A stretch of DNA of 64,000 bases, taken from contig CM071591.1 of NCBI GenBank assembly GCA_036429605.1, positions 682,001 to 746,000 of the forward strand. The letters run 5' to 3'. Both the position numbers and the translations under genes were made by a program. Each line of letters opens with the position of its first letter. The stretch's first letter is position 1. Shown here piece by piece: positions 12,601 through 25,300 of this stretch. Below the pieces are notes generated by a model, which ran no database searches, was not told where the DNA came from, and worked only from the letters and a program-made list of their open reading frames with translations. Source of the stretch: Cladobotryum mycophilum. Its lineage: Eukaryota; Ascomycota; Sordariomycetes; Hypocreales; Hypocreaceae.

Positions 12601-12781
12601 TCATACGTCTCTTCTTGAGCACCGGTCCCTCATCGTGCGGTACAGGCAGCTCATGCGGCCGCGGCGCACCGTTGCTGAGTATGAGGCGAGTAGGCGTCGG
12701 TATCGATGGTGATGACGAGGGGGATTCAGTCAGATCAATGACCAAGGGTCTGGTAACAGAGGTGGTAAGCGCAAGGCTCAT
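9634..12781 (-). CDS. Large WD40-repeat protein with N-terminal SUMO-interaction-like motif
   Basis: Three exons on the minus strand: 12521-12781, 12338-12451 and 9634-12276. Introns 12452-12520 (GTAAGC...TATAG) and 12277-12337 (GTATGT...TGACAG) are both phase 0. Product 1005 aa. The start MSLALTTSVTRP is preferred over an upstream in-frame codon because the basic/Pro-rich tail begins cleanly there. Residues about 14-18 read VIDLT followed by acidic/Ser residues, like a SUMO-interacting motif. From about residue 400 on, WD-type blades are recognisable (FDRTVKVWKV, GEVTLWDADKG, GNVYVWDTAQ, GVVKVWNVRNQ, GRVFVFSLD). The C-terminus is hydrophilic and ends in an acidic stretch. Probably a nuclear scaffold protein (inference); I do not recognise a named orthologue. 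Confidence 0.88.
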
Positions 12782-14369
12782 TGGGACGATCAGCTCTCGC
12801 CGAACAAGGTCGAGCGAGCATGTTAAGCAAGGGGGCCCCCTTTTTTCGATACGGAACGGAACGTTTATTTTGTTTCGAGAATGCTTCAGTCGGGGATGGG
12901 AAATGATGTGTTGTTGGATCAAAAAACTTACCCCATCGCGTGTTTACGCGTAGCAAGAGCTGGGCCACTGTAGTTAAAGTTGAGTTTAGAAGTGGGGCCG
13001 GATAATTTGGAGCCTCATATTTCTAAAACTATGTAGAAAATCACGTGCCCTCTAAGACCCTTAGTATTAAAAGTGTTAAAAAAATATTCAAGAAATTATA
13101 AGCATTACACTTACGAAATAAGGGTAAAAAACTATAAAAGTCTATTTTATAAGAAAATAATCTTAATATAGAGCAAAATAAGAGTATAAAATGTATATAA
13201 ACCTGACTCTTAGGGGTCTTTACATTGGTCATATAGTATCAGGGTTATAATCAAATTATAACACGACTTTAAATCAGACATAATCAGATCAAACAAATAC
13301 TCCAATTGCCAACGTCTCCAGGGTCATTTATACGAGTGATCGAGTCGTCATAAGCGTGGATTATTCTTTGTCCCGGAAAGGGCCATGCGTATCGCTGTCA
13401 AAGAGCCGCATCCGTCAAAGGCGGCGCAACCTCATCCACTACAATACCCCCTCTAAGCCCCCTTTTGGGCCCTATTTCTTTGAACATATCGCCTCAAAGC
13501 AATACACCCACAGTTTACGACCTATTCGTCTTAACAAGTACGCATTGATAGGTCTTAGCAAGTGATATGTACAGGGCTATTTCTGGAGCCATTCATTGTC
13601 ATCTAAACAAAGGATATAGGCCCATCTCCACACACATAGAAACACACACACACACACACAATACACTTTGCCGTGTACATTGCCATGTGTTGTTGCGCAT
13701 GGGTCCCACAACCCTTTAATGGAATGCGTCGCGCGGTTCAGGTCGACCAACAATGCCCCCAGGATTAACGACAAGGCACACGCACACACTAATCCTTCGA
13801 TTGCTCGGGCCGCTGACGAGAAAGACTATTAATTCCCATTTGTTGTAAAACGTCGGTGGGATCGGCGTCGACGCCTATGGATCCCATCACCAGATCCCTA
13901 CGCCTCCTCATTACACGGTCCAGACCATGACTTAGCTATATAGAACATGCCCCCAAACCGTTCATCTTTGTAACTCAAATTAATAATTTAATTTATTATG
14001 ACTGAAATTTGCTAAAACGTATTCATTATGGCACAGTTAGGTATCATGATAACCTTTAAACTATTATAGGGTAGCAATATCATCAAGTATTGTATAAACA
14101 TGCTATTCTCACCCATGGATTCAGTTCCTCCAACGTGCGTCACAGCTATTCTTCTAAAATCGTCATATTCTTCTTACACATGTTTGATTCCGTCTTCTAT
14201 GACGTTTTCGAGCCAACTAATCCAAAAAAAAAACAATAAATAAGATACATCGCGTTTCTCGTGCTAGATCCACCCACAATAGAGCTTACAAACAACATGT
14301 CCACTCGCCAGATTTTAACAATTCATGCCGCACCTGGCGTATCCCAAAATACCATTATTATTCATTATC
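12782..14369. other. Intergenic with AT-rich island and CA repeat
   Basis: 1.6 kb between the WD40 promoter and the 3' end of the acyl-CoA synthetase. It contains an AT-rich block (see 13046-13225), a (CA)n run at about 13642-13660 and another AT-rich area at 13975-14110. No gene supported. Confidence 0.55.
13046..13225. repeat. AT-rich block with short imperfect inverted ends; possible decayed MITE
   Basis: About 180 bp of very AT-rich DNA. The left end reads CTCTAAGACCCTTAG and the right end, reversed, reads AAAGACCCCTAAGAG, an imperfect inverted match around AAGACCC. Could be a RIP-damaged miniature element or chance. Confidence 0.25.
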
Positions 14370-16619
14370 TTACAACTTGGCAGGCAGCGTTGTCTGGGCC
14401 TTGAGCTCATCGTACATCTGGTCAATCTGGGCACGGAATACCCTGACGGTTTGAGGGCGCTTGAGCTTGAGACTGTCATCATGAGTTAGCACATCAATTC
14501 GTTTTTTCTCCTCCAAGTGAATGGCACATACCTTGGTGTGAGCAGTTCGTTATCGACGGTAAAGGGCTCAATGTCCAAGTAGACATTTCTCACTCGCTCA
14601 AAGCTGTTGAACTTTTGTTTCCGGCCAATCCTGTCAAGGATCTTCAGGAACTCCTGCTTGACCTTGGGGTTGTTGGCAGCAGCCTTGATAGCAGGGAGGT
14701 CTTCCTTGGTAAGAGTCTCACCCAGAACCTTGCTGGCCCAAGCAGGGAAGTTGTCGAGATCAATGCCGAAAATGGCAACGAGATTAGACTCCTTGGCATC
14801 ACCGTGCACGTAGGCCATTGTGACCAAGTTGGTGTTGCCCATGTAGACGTTTTCAATTCGCTCGGGAGAGATGTACTCGCCCTGAGACAGCTTGAGGACG
14901 TTCTTCTTGCGGTCGATGATCTTGAGACGGCCAAGCTTGTCAATCTCGGCAATATCACCAGTGTGGAACCATCCGTCGGCCTCGAGAGCCTTCTTGGTCT
15001 CCTCTTCGTTCTTGTAGTACTCCTTGAAGATGATGGGACCCCTCATGAGAAGCTCACCACGAGGGTTGGGCTTATCATCAACAGTGTACTCAAACTCGGG
15101 AACGGATTCCAAGCAGATTTCAACGGAGCCCATCGGGGGTCCAATGTTTCCGGTGGAGAAATCGTCTCTCAGCTGAACGGTACCGACAGCATACGATTCA
15201 GTCATGCCGTAGCCCTGGTTGAACTGGTTACCGAATGCGGCACGGAGGAATTCCTGGACATCTGGGTCGAGCTGGGCACTGCCACTGATCATGCTGTGGG
15301 CCCGGTCAAGACCAACGGCAGCCCTGACCTTGGGGGTCCAGATGCGATCGTAGATCAAGTGTCGGTTGGTTGCCTTTCCGTTGGTCAGCTTCATCGAAGC
15401 CTTCTTGGTGCTGATGACCTGTCTGGACAGAGCACCCTTGATGCCGTCAGCCTGGATGGTGGCAGTGCTGATGGCGGACTTGAAGCGGTTGAACAGACGA
15501 GGGACGGAGATGAAGCCCGTAGGCTTGAGGATCTTCATATCATCCACCAAACCCAAGATGTCACCTCGGAAGAAACCAATGCTGGCACCCTCGGCCAGAG
15601 CAATCTGGTCAACCAGACGGCCATAGATGTGGGCCAGGGGCAGGTAGGAAAAGTGAATATCCTTGTGTGTGACGCTACCGCCCATACGGCCGGCAGCGTT
15701 GGCAGCAACGGCATTGCCGTGTGTGATGAGGACACCCTTGGGGTTGCCGGTGGTTCCTGAGGTGTAGTTGATGGTGCAGATATCGTCCCAACCAGCAGGG
15801 CGCAGAGGCCGTCCGCAGTCAAGACCGAGCTTCTCGACCTGTCCAATGGAGTAAAGCTTGATGCCGTGCTGGGCAGCAATCTCTCCCAAAAGCGCAGACT
15901 TGGTAAGGACCTTTTGCTCGCCCTGATCCAATGGGTCAAGAGAAATGATGAGCTTGAGGGTGGGAATTCTAGGAGCGAGCTTCAGAAGTACGGGGACGTG
16001 GGGAAGCGAGCAGACGACGCAAGAAAGCTCAGCATGGTTAATGATGTACTCGGACGCGTCGGGGCCCAAAGTCTCATAGAGAGAAACGGTGTAAAGTGAC
16101 TGAGACGCAAGGGCAAGATCTGTGGGGGGAGGAAACTGTGGTTAGCAAAAAAAAATCCCCTCCCGTGTCTCACAATTTTATGGCAAACTTACCTGTGATT
16201 TGCCATTCAGCGCGGTTCTGAGACCAGAGACCAACACCAAATTTGTCTTGGGTGATGCCAGCAGCGCGGTGAACTTCGACAATACCGGCACCAAAGTTCT
16301 TGCGACGCTCAGCGACTTCGGAATAGGTCTCCCATTCGAATTGCTCCCCCCAGTTGCCAGTAGCAGGGTTCCAGTGGCGGGTACCAAGGCATCGCTTGTT
16401 GGGATACTTGCGGACAGCGGCCTCGAATAAGTCGTTGGTGGACTGGATCTCGGGGTCGTAGGTGGACAAAAGAGGGCCGTCGCGGAATCTGTGGTGACGG
16501 TAGATGGCGGTGCGGTTTGGTCGCTCAGTACCAGGGATGGGAACAGCTTGGGGAGAGCCAGCAGGAGGAGGCGTGGCCAGGTCCTGGATGTAGGCGCTGA
16601 TGTCTCTAGGAGGAGCCAT
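14370..16619 (-). CDS. Long-chain fatty-acyl-CoA synthetase (FAA4/FAA1 type)
   Basis: Activates long-chain fatty acids to acyl-CoA via acyl-AMP, feeding beta-oxidation, lipid synthesis and protein acylation. Exons: 16193-16619, 14532-16119, 14370-14472; introns 16120-16192 (GTAAGT...CCACAG) and 14473-14531 (GTATGT...GACAG). Product 705 aa, normal for the family. The AMP-binding P-loop YTSGTTGNPKG is at about residue 265, the FACS signature with HTGDIAEIDKLGRLKIIDRKK at about 540, and ISPERIEN follows. The start at MAPPRDIS matches the family pattern of a PPPAGSP-containing N-terminus. The longer upstream open frame is low-complexity Ser/Pro and looks like 5' UTR read-through. Subcellular site cannot be told: no clear peroxisomal SKL at the C-terminus (ends PAKL). 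Confidence 0.94.
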
Positions 16620-19600
16620 TGTGTCGTCGGGAAGATTTATCTGCCAGCGAGGAACTTGATTGGGATGTGGAGGAGGGTTCGGCGTCGTGTCGTCGTAAGG
16701 AAAAGGTAAAGCAATGCTCACGCGGCACACGAGAGACTGCAAAAGCAATGTCAAGCGACAAGATGTAGAAGAGAATGAGGGGAATGTGGAGGAAGAGGAT
16801 GGAGAAGGGGAGGAAGAAGGAGAAGAAGAATAGGAAGAAGAATTGGTGTGGAGAAGAAGATGGGGCGGCGACGGCGGACAAGGTGGAAAGGAAAAGGAGA
16901 ACGATTTTGGTCTTGAGGCCGACGGCGACAACAAATGGTGGAGTTTGCGGCTAGAGGCAGTACTAAAAGTCATGAGAGCTACCGAGGTCCACGGGGGCCC
17001 GCCTCGGCATGCCCCAGATTCCACCCTTCATTGCCTTGCGCCCAACAGAAAGAAAGAAAAAAAAAAAAGGACAGACACCACGCGCGTCTGAGTCTGATGA
17101 ATCCACTGTCAGACAGACAAGCTTTTTTTTGGTCCTTTCTCTCCAAGACGAACCAGAACCGTTGTTGCCGGGTCTTGACGGTGTCAGCCTTGAACTTTTT
17201 TGCAAAAGCTTCTACCTGTTCTGCACCAGCCACCATGTCCACTATAATCACCACTCTTGAGAACCTCCAGTCAAGTCGCCCCCCAAAAAAGGCTACTTGC
17301 TGTTTTTTGTTCTTTTCTTCAAGCAGAAACAGAAGAATGTTCAGCCAGGAATGGAAATCACAAGGGAATATCGATAGGTGTGAGAGAATATGCAAGAGAG
17401 GGTGAACGTGAACCAACCACCCCTTGTTTGGCACGCAGGGGGTGCCGTTTCCCCAGTTTATAACTCCACAGGCGGATTGGATATGCATCTAGCTTTTCTT
17501 CGCATCCCCAAGTTCTGCCTCGGAATATCTTGGGGGAAATGCTCATGATCGGGAGATGAAACGAAAAAGAACTGTAACCCCCAACTGTTCATGAGGGGTT
17601 CTCCAGTTTTCTAGCACATGTTGGTGGTGGAGGTCGTCGTAGTCCAAGATCTTGGCACGTATTAGACGAGTCTCTCGGCAAACACATGGAGGGAGACAAA
17701 AAGAACGAGCCGTTTTTTTTTGTTTTCTCTTTTTTGTTTGACTCTCACTGACTTGGTAACAACTGTGTCTGCTGTGACCCCGTAGCACCGAAACGGTCAA
17801 CCAGCACGCTGACGTCGGACTTTTCGGAAGATTTCACCAGTCAATGTCAGTCAATGTCTGAGCGAGAGAAAAAAAAAAAAGAGTCTCGTCTCGCTTGGGC
17901 GCTGATGGGTAAGCGAAGCGAGGGATGCTGATTCAGACCCTGTGCCTGTTACAGCCATCATCGCCATGACTTCCGCTACCGATCCCAAAAAGCCCATGTT
18001 GACACCAGCTTGCTACTACTAGGTAGGCACATAACATAGCAGTGGGTGTAGAACTGCGGAGTCCTAGACTTCCTATAGAGGAGTCAAAAGAAGCACTCGG
18101 CCGAACCTGTCCAATAAATGCGACGCACCGAGACTCCAACCTTTGTTCAGATTCCGGGGGTGAATTCGGGGTACGTCTGGGGCAAGCTGCAGATTTCGCT
18201 CAATCCCCCATCCATGGACCCGCCAAGGCCACTACTGTAAAAGCACTAGAGCAGCGGAGCGGGGTGTCTCCAGGGGTACCGTCAGAAGCCCATCAGCCAA
18301 TCGCTGTGCTGTCATTACCCGTAGTGCCATCCTTTTAAGAAAGCATGTGAAACAGCCCTGGAGGTACCTTACTTGTAGTACCTAGGAGCGGTACCAAGGT
18401 ACGTACTCACGAAACGAAGCTACTAAAAGCTTACCCTAGAGTTCAAGCATGAATCATGATTAGCATGTCATCATGTCTTTCATAGAGTGGCTTTTGATCA
18501 ATAAAAAAACAAACCAAAGTTCCACCCATTGTTATACTTTTCCACTAAGCCTTACCATAGGAACTTAGCTAAGAGAGTAGGAATAGATCCATGGATGAGA
18601 GAGATGCAGAAATGTAGAAAAAGTGAAAATGAACAGGGGCTGTTGACATGCAGTGAAGCGAGAGCCCGCTATTAGATAATAGCTGGAAGCTGTATGCCGT
18701 ACTTTGCATGGACTACTGTATGTATGTAAGTCTGCCACTTTCCCCCTGTAAATTGCTGATGCACAGAATCCCGCATCGCGCACCGCATCTGGCGCCTTTC
18801 TAGCATGAACCGCATAACTAACTCCTTGACCCTACCGAGAGTCCACTCATATACCTTGACCACTTTATTCCTTTGCATTAATCGATCAAGTAAATAAAAA
18901 TAAATGAATAAACTACAATATTGGTAGTTACGTAGTTGTGGCATTGATTACTTGCTGCTTTTAAGGGGGCCAAGAAAAAAAGAACTGGAATGTGTCAAAA
19001 CTCCAAAACAAGGCATTGAGGGGGCATGCATACATACCAAATGTGGCTGACCTTTTCTGGGCCTATTATATCATAACTCGTGGACCTGACAAAATCAGCG
19101 TTTCTATATTTCTTTTTCCCCCTCTCTCTCTCTTTGGTTCGCCTCGTATCTGGAGCCAATACCGCAACACTCCCTTCCCTCCCTTCACTTCTTGTCTCAT
19201 ATCTTTTTTCTTCTTCCCGTCCCAAAAAAAAAGGTGGCTTCCGCAGTGTGTGCCCGTTTACATCATCAGCTGAACATGCCTTTTACTCATATCAGAGACC
19301 ACATAGAGATTTCTAATCCCCCCAAAGCCCTTTACGAAAAAAAGAACAAAAAAAAGATGAATCATTTTCATCAACTGCCTGCCGGATTTCTCATCACCCA
19401 CTATCCTCGTAGATCTCCCTCCATGATTGGTGCGTATGAGCGAGGCTGGCTTGAAATCCTCCCTTGCCTATGATCCAGAGGCTCTAATGCAAGGGACGCG
19501 GCGCTGCCGTCTGGAACATTATTTCTAATAATATGGTCCTTTCTTTTTATTTTGCTCACGAGAACAAAAATCTCAGGCAAGGCTTTCCACTTCTGTCCAA

Positions 19601-19962
19601 TCCGCATGCCCGCCCTTGGGAATCATTTTGCCATTCCATCTCTCCCTTGCATATCCCCTCCCTCTCCCTCGCCTATGTCTCATATCAACAAGAGTTTGGC
19701 CCACCACCACCACCCACAAGAGGAGGAAGAGGAGCAGGTGGAGGAGGAGCAGGTGGAGGAAGAAAGCCCTACATATAAAGACGTCCTCATTCCATCCCAT
19801 TTACCTACCAACCCCAAGATTCCTCCCTTCCATCGCTCATTTTCCCACTCTCCTTTTACTTTACTGATTTTATTCCTTTCCAATCTACTACTACCTAGTA
19901 CTACTGCTACTACCATTACTACTACTCAAAACTTTGTACCTCAAACCTTTTGAACCGAAAAA
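16620..19962. other. 3.3 kb gene-free region between divergent genes
   Basis: Divergent promoter space of the acyl-CoA synthetase (-) and the MARVEL-like gene (+). It contains long pyrimidine/purine tracts (16780-16960, 17040-17070, 19110-19230), a cluster of GGTACC-like words at 18363-18405 and CTA/TAC triplets at 19880-19925. The open frames here are low-complexity and were not accepted. An unannotated transcript or very long leader cannot be excluded. Confidence 0.5.
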
Positions 19963-20517
19963 ATGTCCCGAATTCCTCGTGTGCCAATCATCTGCCTTAG
20001 GGTCTGTGAGGGCCTGGCGGGCTTTATCAACATGATCTTTTCAGCCTATAGTATGTCACAATTTACTATATCCTGTCCCATTATGAATCTGCCTTTTTGA
20101 CTAATATAAAAAACCACTAGTTGTCAACTGGCACTTGTCTGGTGACCATGGGCGAATCCCTCCCACGGTCGACCTCATCCTCATCGCCTCCATCCTCTCC
20201 ATGTTCATCATCATCTTCATCGAGTTCACACGCATCCCCCTCCCGGCTGCATCTTCCTCCTCGAGTCAAGCGTCTCCATCTCCTACATCTTTGGCTTCAT
20301 GTTCTTCGCCGTCGTCAACAGCGACGTGGCGTTCTGCAACGGCCCCGTCTGCATGGCCGGCCGGGGCTCCGCCGTCCTCTCGGCCGTGCAATTCAGTGCC
20401 TGGGGCGCATCCGCACTCATCACCCTCCAGGAGATGGTCAAGGAGAGAGCAATCAAGAGAGAGGAGCGAGGACAGTTTGTGTATGATAGCCCGGCCAGGG
20501 CATTTGGACTTGCATAG
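19963..20517 (+). CDS. Small MARVEL-like four-helix membrane protein, one apparent frameshift
   Basis: Exon 1 is 19963-20050, intron 20051-20120 (GTATGT...CACTAG), exon 2 20121-20517. The protein starts MSRIPRVPIICLRVCEGLAG and has four hydrophobic segments, including LILIASILSMFIIIFIEF, ISYIFGFMFFAVVNSD and VLSAVQFSAWGASALITL. That is the size and layout of fungal MARVEL-domain proteins. Between RIP (C5 run at 20237-20241) and the next helix one base is missing; with it restored the product is 161 aa. No GT-AG intron fits. Probably an assembly error. Function unknown; MARVEL proteins act in membrane-domain organisation and trafficking (family knowledge). Confidence 0.72.
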
Positions 20518-20899
20518 TTGCAACGCCAAAGACAAAGCCTTTTGTCATGGCATCTTGTTTTTTGCTCCTTTCAAATTTTGGTGATTGGAAGGATTGTACG
20601 AGGGAGAAAATCAATGTATTGTATGGTACAGGAAGGAAAGCGGTGTTGGATTATGCTTTTATGATTTTCGAGGGAATGACTTACTAATGACTTGAAATGT
20701 GTTTTAGCACCCTGGGTTTGGATAAACGCTTTTAGTTGGTGGAAATTGATCAATAGCTTTTGGGATTATAATTATCTTGAATCCTCGTCCCGTGTGCGCT
20801 CAACTTTGCCATCATGCTTACCTATATAAATGCCCTTTAGATTCGCTAAATGTTATACAACATGCATTTCAATATGGAATAATAAAACAGCCCATCAAC
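20518..20899. other. Convergent 3' intergenic stretch
   Basis: AT-rich 3' UTR space between the MARVEL-like (+) and APH-like (-) genes. No gene. Confidence 0.5.
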
Positions 20900-22725
20900 C
20901 TACTCTTCATTTGGTGTTGTCACACGTCTCTCAACCTCTGCCGTATTTGCATCTGTTGAGACACCATTCATCGCCCCACCGTCCACCTCTGTCATGTGCA
21001 TTTTCTCGCTGACTCCTATTCCCGTACCACTCTCATCTGTTGATGTATCATAGCCTATCTTGTACTCTTCCTCTTGTTCAATCACAACAATCGCGTCTGC
21101 ATCACCTTGCGATGCCGATTCTGTATCGTTTGGCTCAGATGTTTCCGATTCATTGGTGACGCCAAAGGCCTCCTTCACCTCCATCACATAGTCTTCCTCG
21201 TCCTTTATCTTCTTTTCAATCACCGTCTGAGCACCAAACCCCCAGTACCAGAAAAAGACCTTCTCGAAGATGGATTGCTCGGAGTGCTCCTTGTTGAAAA
21301 GAGGCTGAACGTGACGCTCGAAAATGTTGTACATACCCTTGGGTATGAGTAATGCCTGGAAATACCAGAAGCCTCCATTGTTCCACACGTCTCGCTTGAC
21401 GTTTGCTTGGAGGGCATAATCGCCATGCTTCTTCTCTTCTGTTTCGTAGACATCGAGATATTCGCGCAGTAGAATATCGTACTCGGATACCGCTTCTTTA
21501 TCTTCAAAGCAATCAACCGCCCGCGATGTTAGCCAATAAGGGGGCAGCTGCATTTCAATGGGCATTGATTGTGCCCATTCCAGATCAATTATTGTCGAGA
21601 TGTTCCAGTTCTTATCAACAAATATGTTGCCCCCGTGTAGGTCGGTATGCGTCAAGTAAAATGGCCCCTCACGAAACTCGGGCTTGATAAAGTGATGCAT
21701 GATGGCTCGTAGGGCCGTAAGAGCGGCAAGCTGCATCTGGCCGTCGCTTGTACTGTGTATTGAGTTGGGTTGATGAAGAACTTTATTATCCTGGAAAGAT
21801 AGGAGATCGGAGATATAGCCCTCAATAGCGCTGTATGTCCTGTTGCGTGGAATGCCTGCCGGGATGCCTTCGTTTTCGTACATCTGAAGGTGTAGGTTGA
21901 GTGGCCTATTGCTCAATGTAATTATACCGTCTGAATTAAAACTCAAAGATCCGATACGTGGGAGAGGAATTCGGTTCATAGACAGGGTAATGCGTGCCAG
22001 GTCGCGAAATAACCGCTGGCGAAAGAGCTGGTCATGACGATGTTGTTCCCATGACATGACCAGCATATCGCCCTTTGCTGCACTAAGAAGAAGGTAACCA
22101 GAATTCAAGGGATGGCGGAAATTTCTTTGGATGTGCGCAGTCGGGACCGGACGACGGAGTAGACCGTATATCCATCGGCGTAGGTTCCAGGCTGATTTCT
22201 CAAAAAAGGGGTATTACTCGGGTGTGTAAACTATTTCATGTCAGACCGCTATGCACGACAACTCTGCTTGTATTGCGTAAAAAAACTGACAGTTGAACCA
22301 TCTGGTAGGCCAAACGCATGAAGTCTCGGAATAGGAACGTCTGGACAATGCTGTTCAATCCAAAGGTAGGTTGCGATCTCACACCTAAGCTTCTCTTCCA
22401 CATTCCCAGGGCGACACTCCTCTCCAACCTTATAGGGAAGCGGTATGCGAAGGTGGACGGCCTCACCGTTGGCGAGGAGAATTGGGATCACCACGTTGAA
22501 GCTGCCCGACTTCCAGAATCTCATAATACGCAACTGACACCAATTGACCCCAAGTTGGCGACAGACCAAGGCCTCGATATCATCCTTGCGCGCGGCAAGT
22601 GAATTCCAGAATTGCTCCTTTAACTTGGCGTATTTCAATCTGGGCAGAACATTATCGTCACCCTGCAATGCATCCTCAAGGCGAAGTTCCCCATTCAACG
22701 TGGGGAGGGTCGGAACGTTGGTCAT
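20900..22725 (-). CDS. Aminoglycoside-phosphotransferase-fold (APH) protein, one apparent frameshift
   Basis: Protein-kinase-like fold protein of the large fungal APH family, small-molecule kinases of mostly unknown substrate. Exon 1 is 22291-22725, intron 22231-22290 (GTCAGT...AATAG, branch CTGAC), exon 2 20900-22230. The catalytic loop reads LTHTDLHGGNIFVDKNW and the metal-binding part IIDLEWAQ. Relatives have FTHPxNTPFF after the intron. Here that holds only if the A run 22202-22207 (six T on the coding strand) is one longer; as given, a TAA falls in frame at 22214-22216. With the base restored the product is 588 aa. The alternative is a late acceptor after TTTTTTGAG, which would delete the conserved segment. 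The C-terminal 70 residues are acidic. The start at 22725 (MTNVPTLPT) is chosen; an ATG further upstream would add a low-complexity leader. Confidence 0.78.
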
Positions 22726-23819
22726 GATATGGAATGGAAATCTCCCATGACAAGTTTGGAAAGAATAGAATTTTGAGCTTTTCACAGCGTTCTGAATTGA
22801 ATTGAATTGGGTTGAATGCAATGGATGTGAAGGTGAAGCAGAAGCAAACAATGATTTCAGGGGGGTTGATGTTCTGAGCCAACAGAAGCTGATCCATTTA
22901 TTCAGGACCCCGGCCTAAAATAGAAACAACCTCCCTTGAAGCTCGGGCCACCTATAATGCCAGCCCGGAATCTGATTGGGCATCGCAGGCTGAAGGGCGG
23001 CTTTTGCATGGAAGGGCGAAACAATTATCGTGATTCAGGCTTATAAATGATGAAGGACCGCGGACTATTTGGTATATACCCTAGGTACTTAAGTAGCTAC
23101 ATGATGATGGATTGTGCATATTCTAGCATGGAAGCATCCATAGAAGGCAACTTGAACATTAACTTGTATAGGTGCATATGGACCCTAATAGGTAGTCTAG
23201 CGTTCAAGGGTGGGGTTTTAGTGAACGATGCACCCGGGATTAGTACCCGACCCTCAAGGCTCCAGCTGGAGGGCTGTTTTATTACCATCGAGTTCATTAC
23301 TGTGACCGGAGAACTACCTTTCCCTTTATATGGATCCAATCTACTATGTTCTCGCAAATGCATAGCTTGGGAAAAACTATTTTTGACTTGGCTATCTATT
23401 TCGCTAAAGTACTTTTCTTTTTTTTTGGAAGTGTTTCTTTTGACTTTTAAAGGGAGAGGGAGAATTGAATTGAACCACTAAAGTATCACAATGCGGGCAC
23501 TTTAACCCGATGTCACCTGTTGGTTATGCTTCACCTTTGGACATCACACGTATGAGCTCTTCGTGGCCAATAATAATCCAAAACATTTGAGAATGAGGGG
23601 TAGGAGGACGGTGCTGCCTAGAAATGGTTATCTGGTAGTCGGCAGTAACATACCTAGGTAGGTAGGTGGAGTTGAGAGGAGCTCCTCCGTAACCTGAGGT
23701 GTGCCCGTCCGGTCACGGATATCTGTAGAATATAAAGATCATTGTGCCCTGCCTCTACACTGATTTTGTGACGTTACCAGAGGATAGTAGGAACAATCGT
23801 AGTTCTATTTCTCGCATAG
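22726..23819. other. Divergent intergenic region
   Basis: About 1.1 kb between the APH-like gene (-) and the small 121-aa gene (+). It contains TACCTAGGTAGGTAGGTGG at 23651-23669 and a related CCTAGGTACTTAAGTAGC word at 23081. No gene supported. Confidence 0.5.
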
Positions 23820-24266
23820 ATGGCCGACGAAGCGGAACAAAAACAGCTCTGGGAGATTAATGAGGTTTTGATAAACGAAAACTATTCAAAACAGTCTCAG
23901 GCCGACGGAGCAATCCTTTATACTTTGAAGACAGAGAGGGCCGATCTTCCAACTAGCTTCTTGAGTACTGATTGGTCAGTCCATACCCAGTCTTGATCGT
24001 GTGCATTCTTCTCGTTTTCAACCCGTGATTGACTGACAAGACCATGGAATCATAGGGAACGCGCTTTGGACGCTAGAGAAGAAGCAGAGAGGCAAGCCGT
24101 ATCATCTGGCCGAGAAGCGCAAGGGGCGAGAGGTGTTTTTGAGAATCCGAACAACTATCAACTTCAGTCTCAGAAAATTGCAAACAACCCAAATCTGGCG
24201 ATGTTATCATCTTCTGCCGACATGGCAAAGACGAGGAGAAAGGGGAAAAAGGACCCAACAACGTAG
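23820..24266 (+). CDS. Small charged protein, 121 aa, unknown function
   Basis: Exon 1 is 23820-23974, intron 23975-24055 (GTCAGT...ATCATAG, branch TGACTGAC), exon 2 24056-24266. The protein begins MADEAEQKQLWEINEVLIN and ends RRKGKKDPTT. It is rich in charged residues and Gln/Asn, with no signal peptide, no membrane segment and no motif I recognise. The gene model is supported by in-frame splicing, good splice signals and an even hydrophilic composition. Likely a conserved small intracellular protein; no function is proposed. Confidence 0.7.
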
Positions 24267-25300
24267 TTGAAAACATGATATGAGGCTGTGATACTAGGCA
24301 TCGGGTGTATGGCCAAGGTAGCAATATCTCGCTAACTGGGGTTTCTCCGGTCAGATGGTTGAGAGCGTTGAACGGCTAGGGAAACGACAAACAATAAACA
24401 GGAATGATATATATCTAGAGAAAGAAAGAAAGAGAATATATGGAAACGTATAGAAACAATAGAACCATCAAGAATTGAAAGTAGTGGGAAATCCTTAATC
24501 TTCTTGTATGACCATCTTCCTGATTCTGTCAGCGCCATACAACTCCCATGTGCGAAAGGTAGGTTGTCTTGGTTCAGGAACCGATCATGAGCTGTTGGTG
24601 TATTTCGCGTCACCCCGCACCCACTATATGAGCTTAATGATGACTGATGGCTGCTGCGGCATCATAGTCGATATCGATTGGGCGCCCAATTGATGTGATG
24701 GATGATCTTGGCATAATAAGCTTGTACTATATTGGAGAACCTAGATGGAAGATTAGGCTATTCGAAGCTCTGTTGCGTGACTCGTTGTACCTTGATGATC
24801 AAGGTAACGTGCAGGATGGATGATGCAGCTCGAAATGAATACAGATGCAGAGAGAGTCCCGCAATCGGATTACGTCTTGGCAATATGCAGCACAAGAGGA
24901 TTTACTTCCCCAATGAGAATCGTCTGCATGCAGCGGGTAAACGAATTTTTTTATAAATTATAAATGAAATGCATCTTTGGAGTTGCAATTGCGAGATCGG
25001 CGACGTGCTTTGTATGCGGTCTGTCTGTTTGTGGAGGTGACAAGTGACAAGGCAAGGTTCATCATAATAAGATGGAGGGGTAATAAATCTGCCCCTCCCT
25101 CCATTACATCCCTCCATCCATCCATTACTACGAGTACTACTACTACTACTACTACTTACTACTACTAGCATTAGCAAACAACCCATCGCCAAATGACGCC
25201 AGACCTTCACAGTCGACGTTTCAATTGCGTGCTCGAAATGGCTTCGCTTCCCCACCTTTGACGTGCGAGGTTGGACAGGGAAGGGAGGCCATGTTGGGTG

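Noticed and set aside
14615..15760. 381-codon open frame on the plus strand opposite the acyl-CoA synthetase
   Set aside because: Mirror of a strongly codon-biased real gene; no domain, and the antisense protein is Gly/Asp/Val-rich shadow sequence.
16620..17024. Extended N-terminus of the acyl-CoA synthetase starting far upstream
   Set aside because: The added 135 residues are low-complexity Ser/Pro/Phe from a pyrimidine-rich leader; family proteins begin near MAPPRDIS.
22198..22230. Late splice acceptor TTTTTTGAG in the APH-like gene to avoid the frame break
   Set aside because: It would remove the FTHPxNTPFF segment that relatives keep; a missing T in the T6 run explains the data better.
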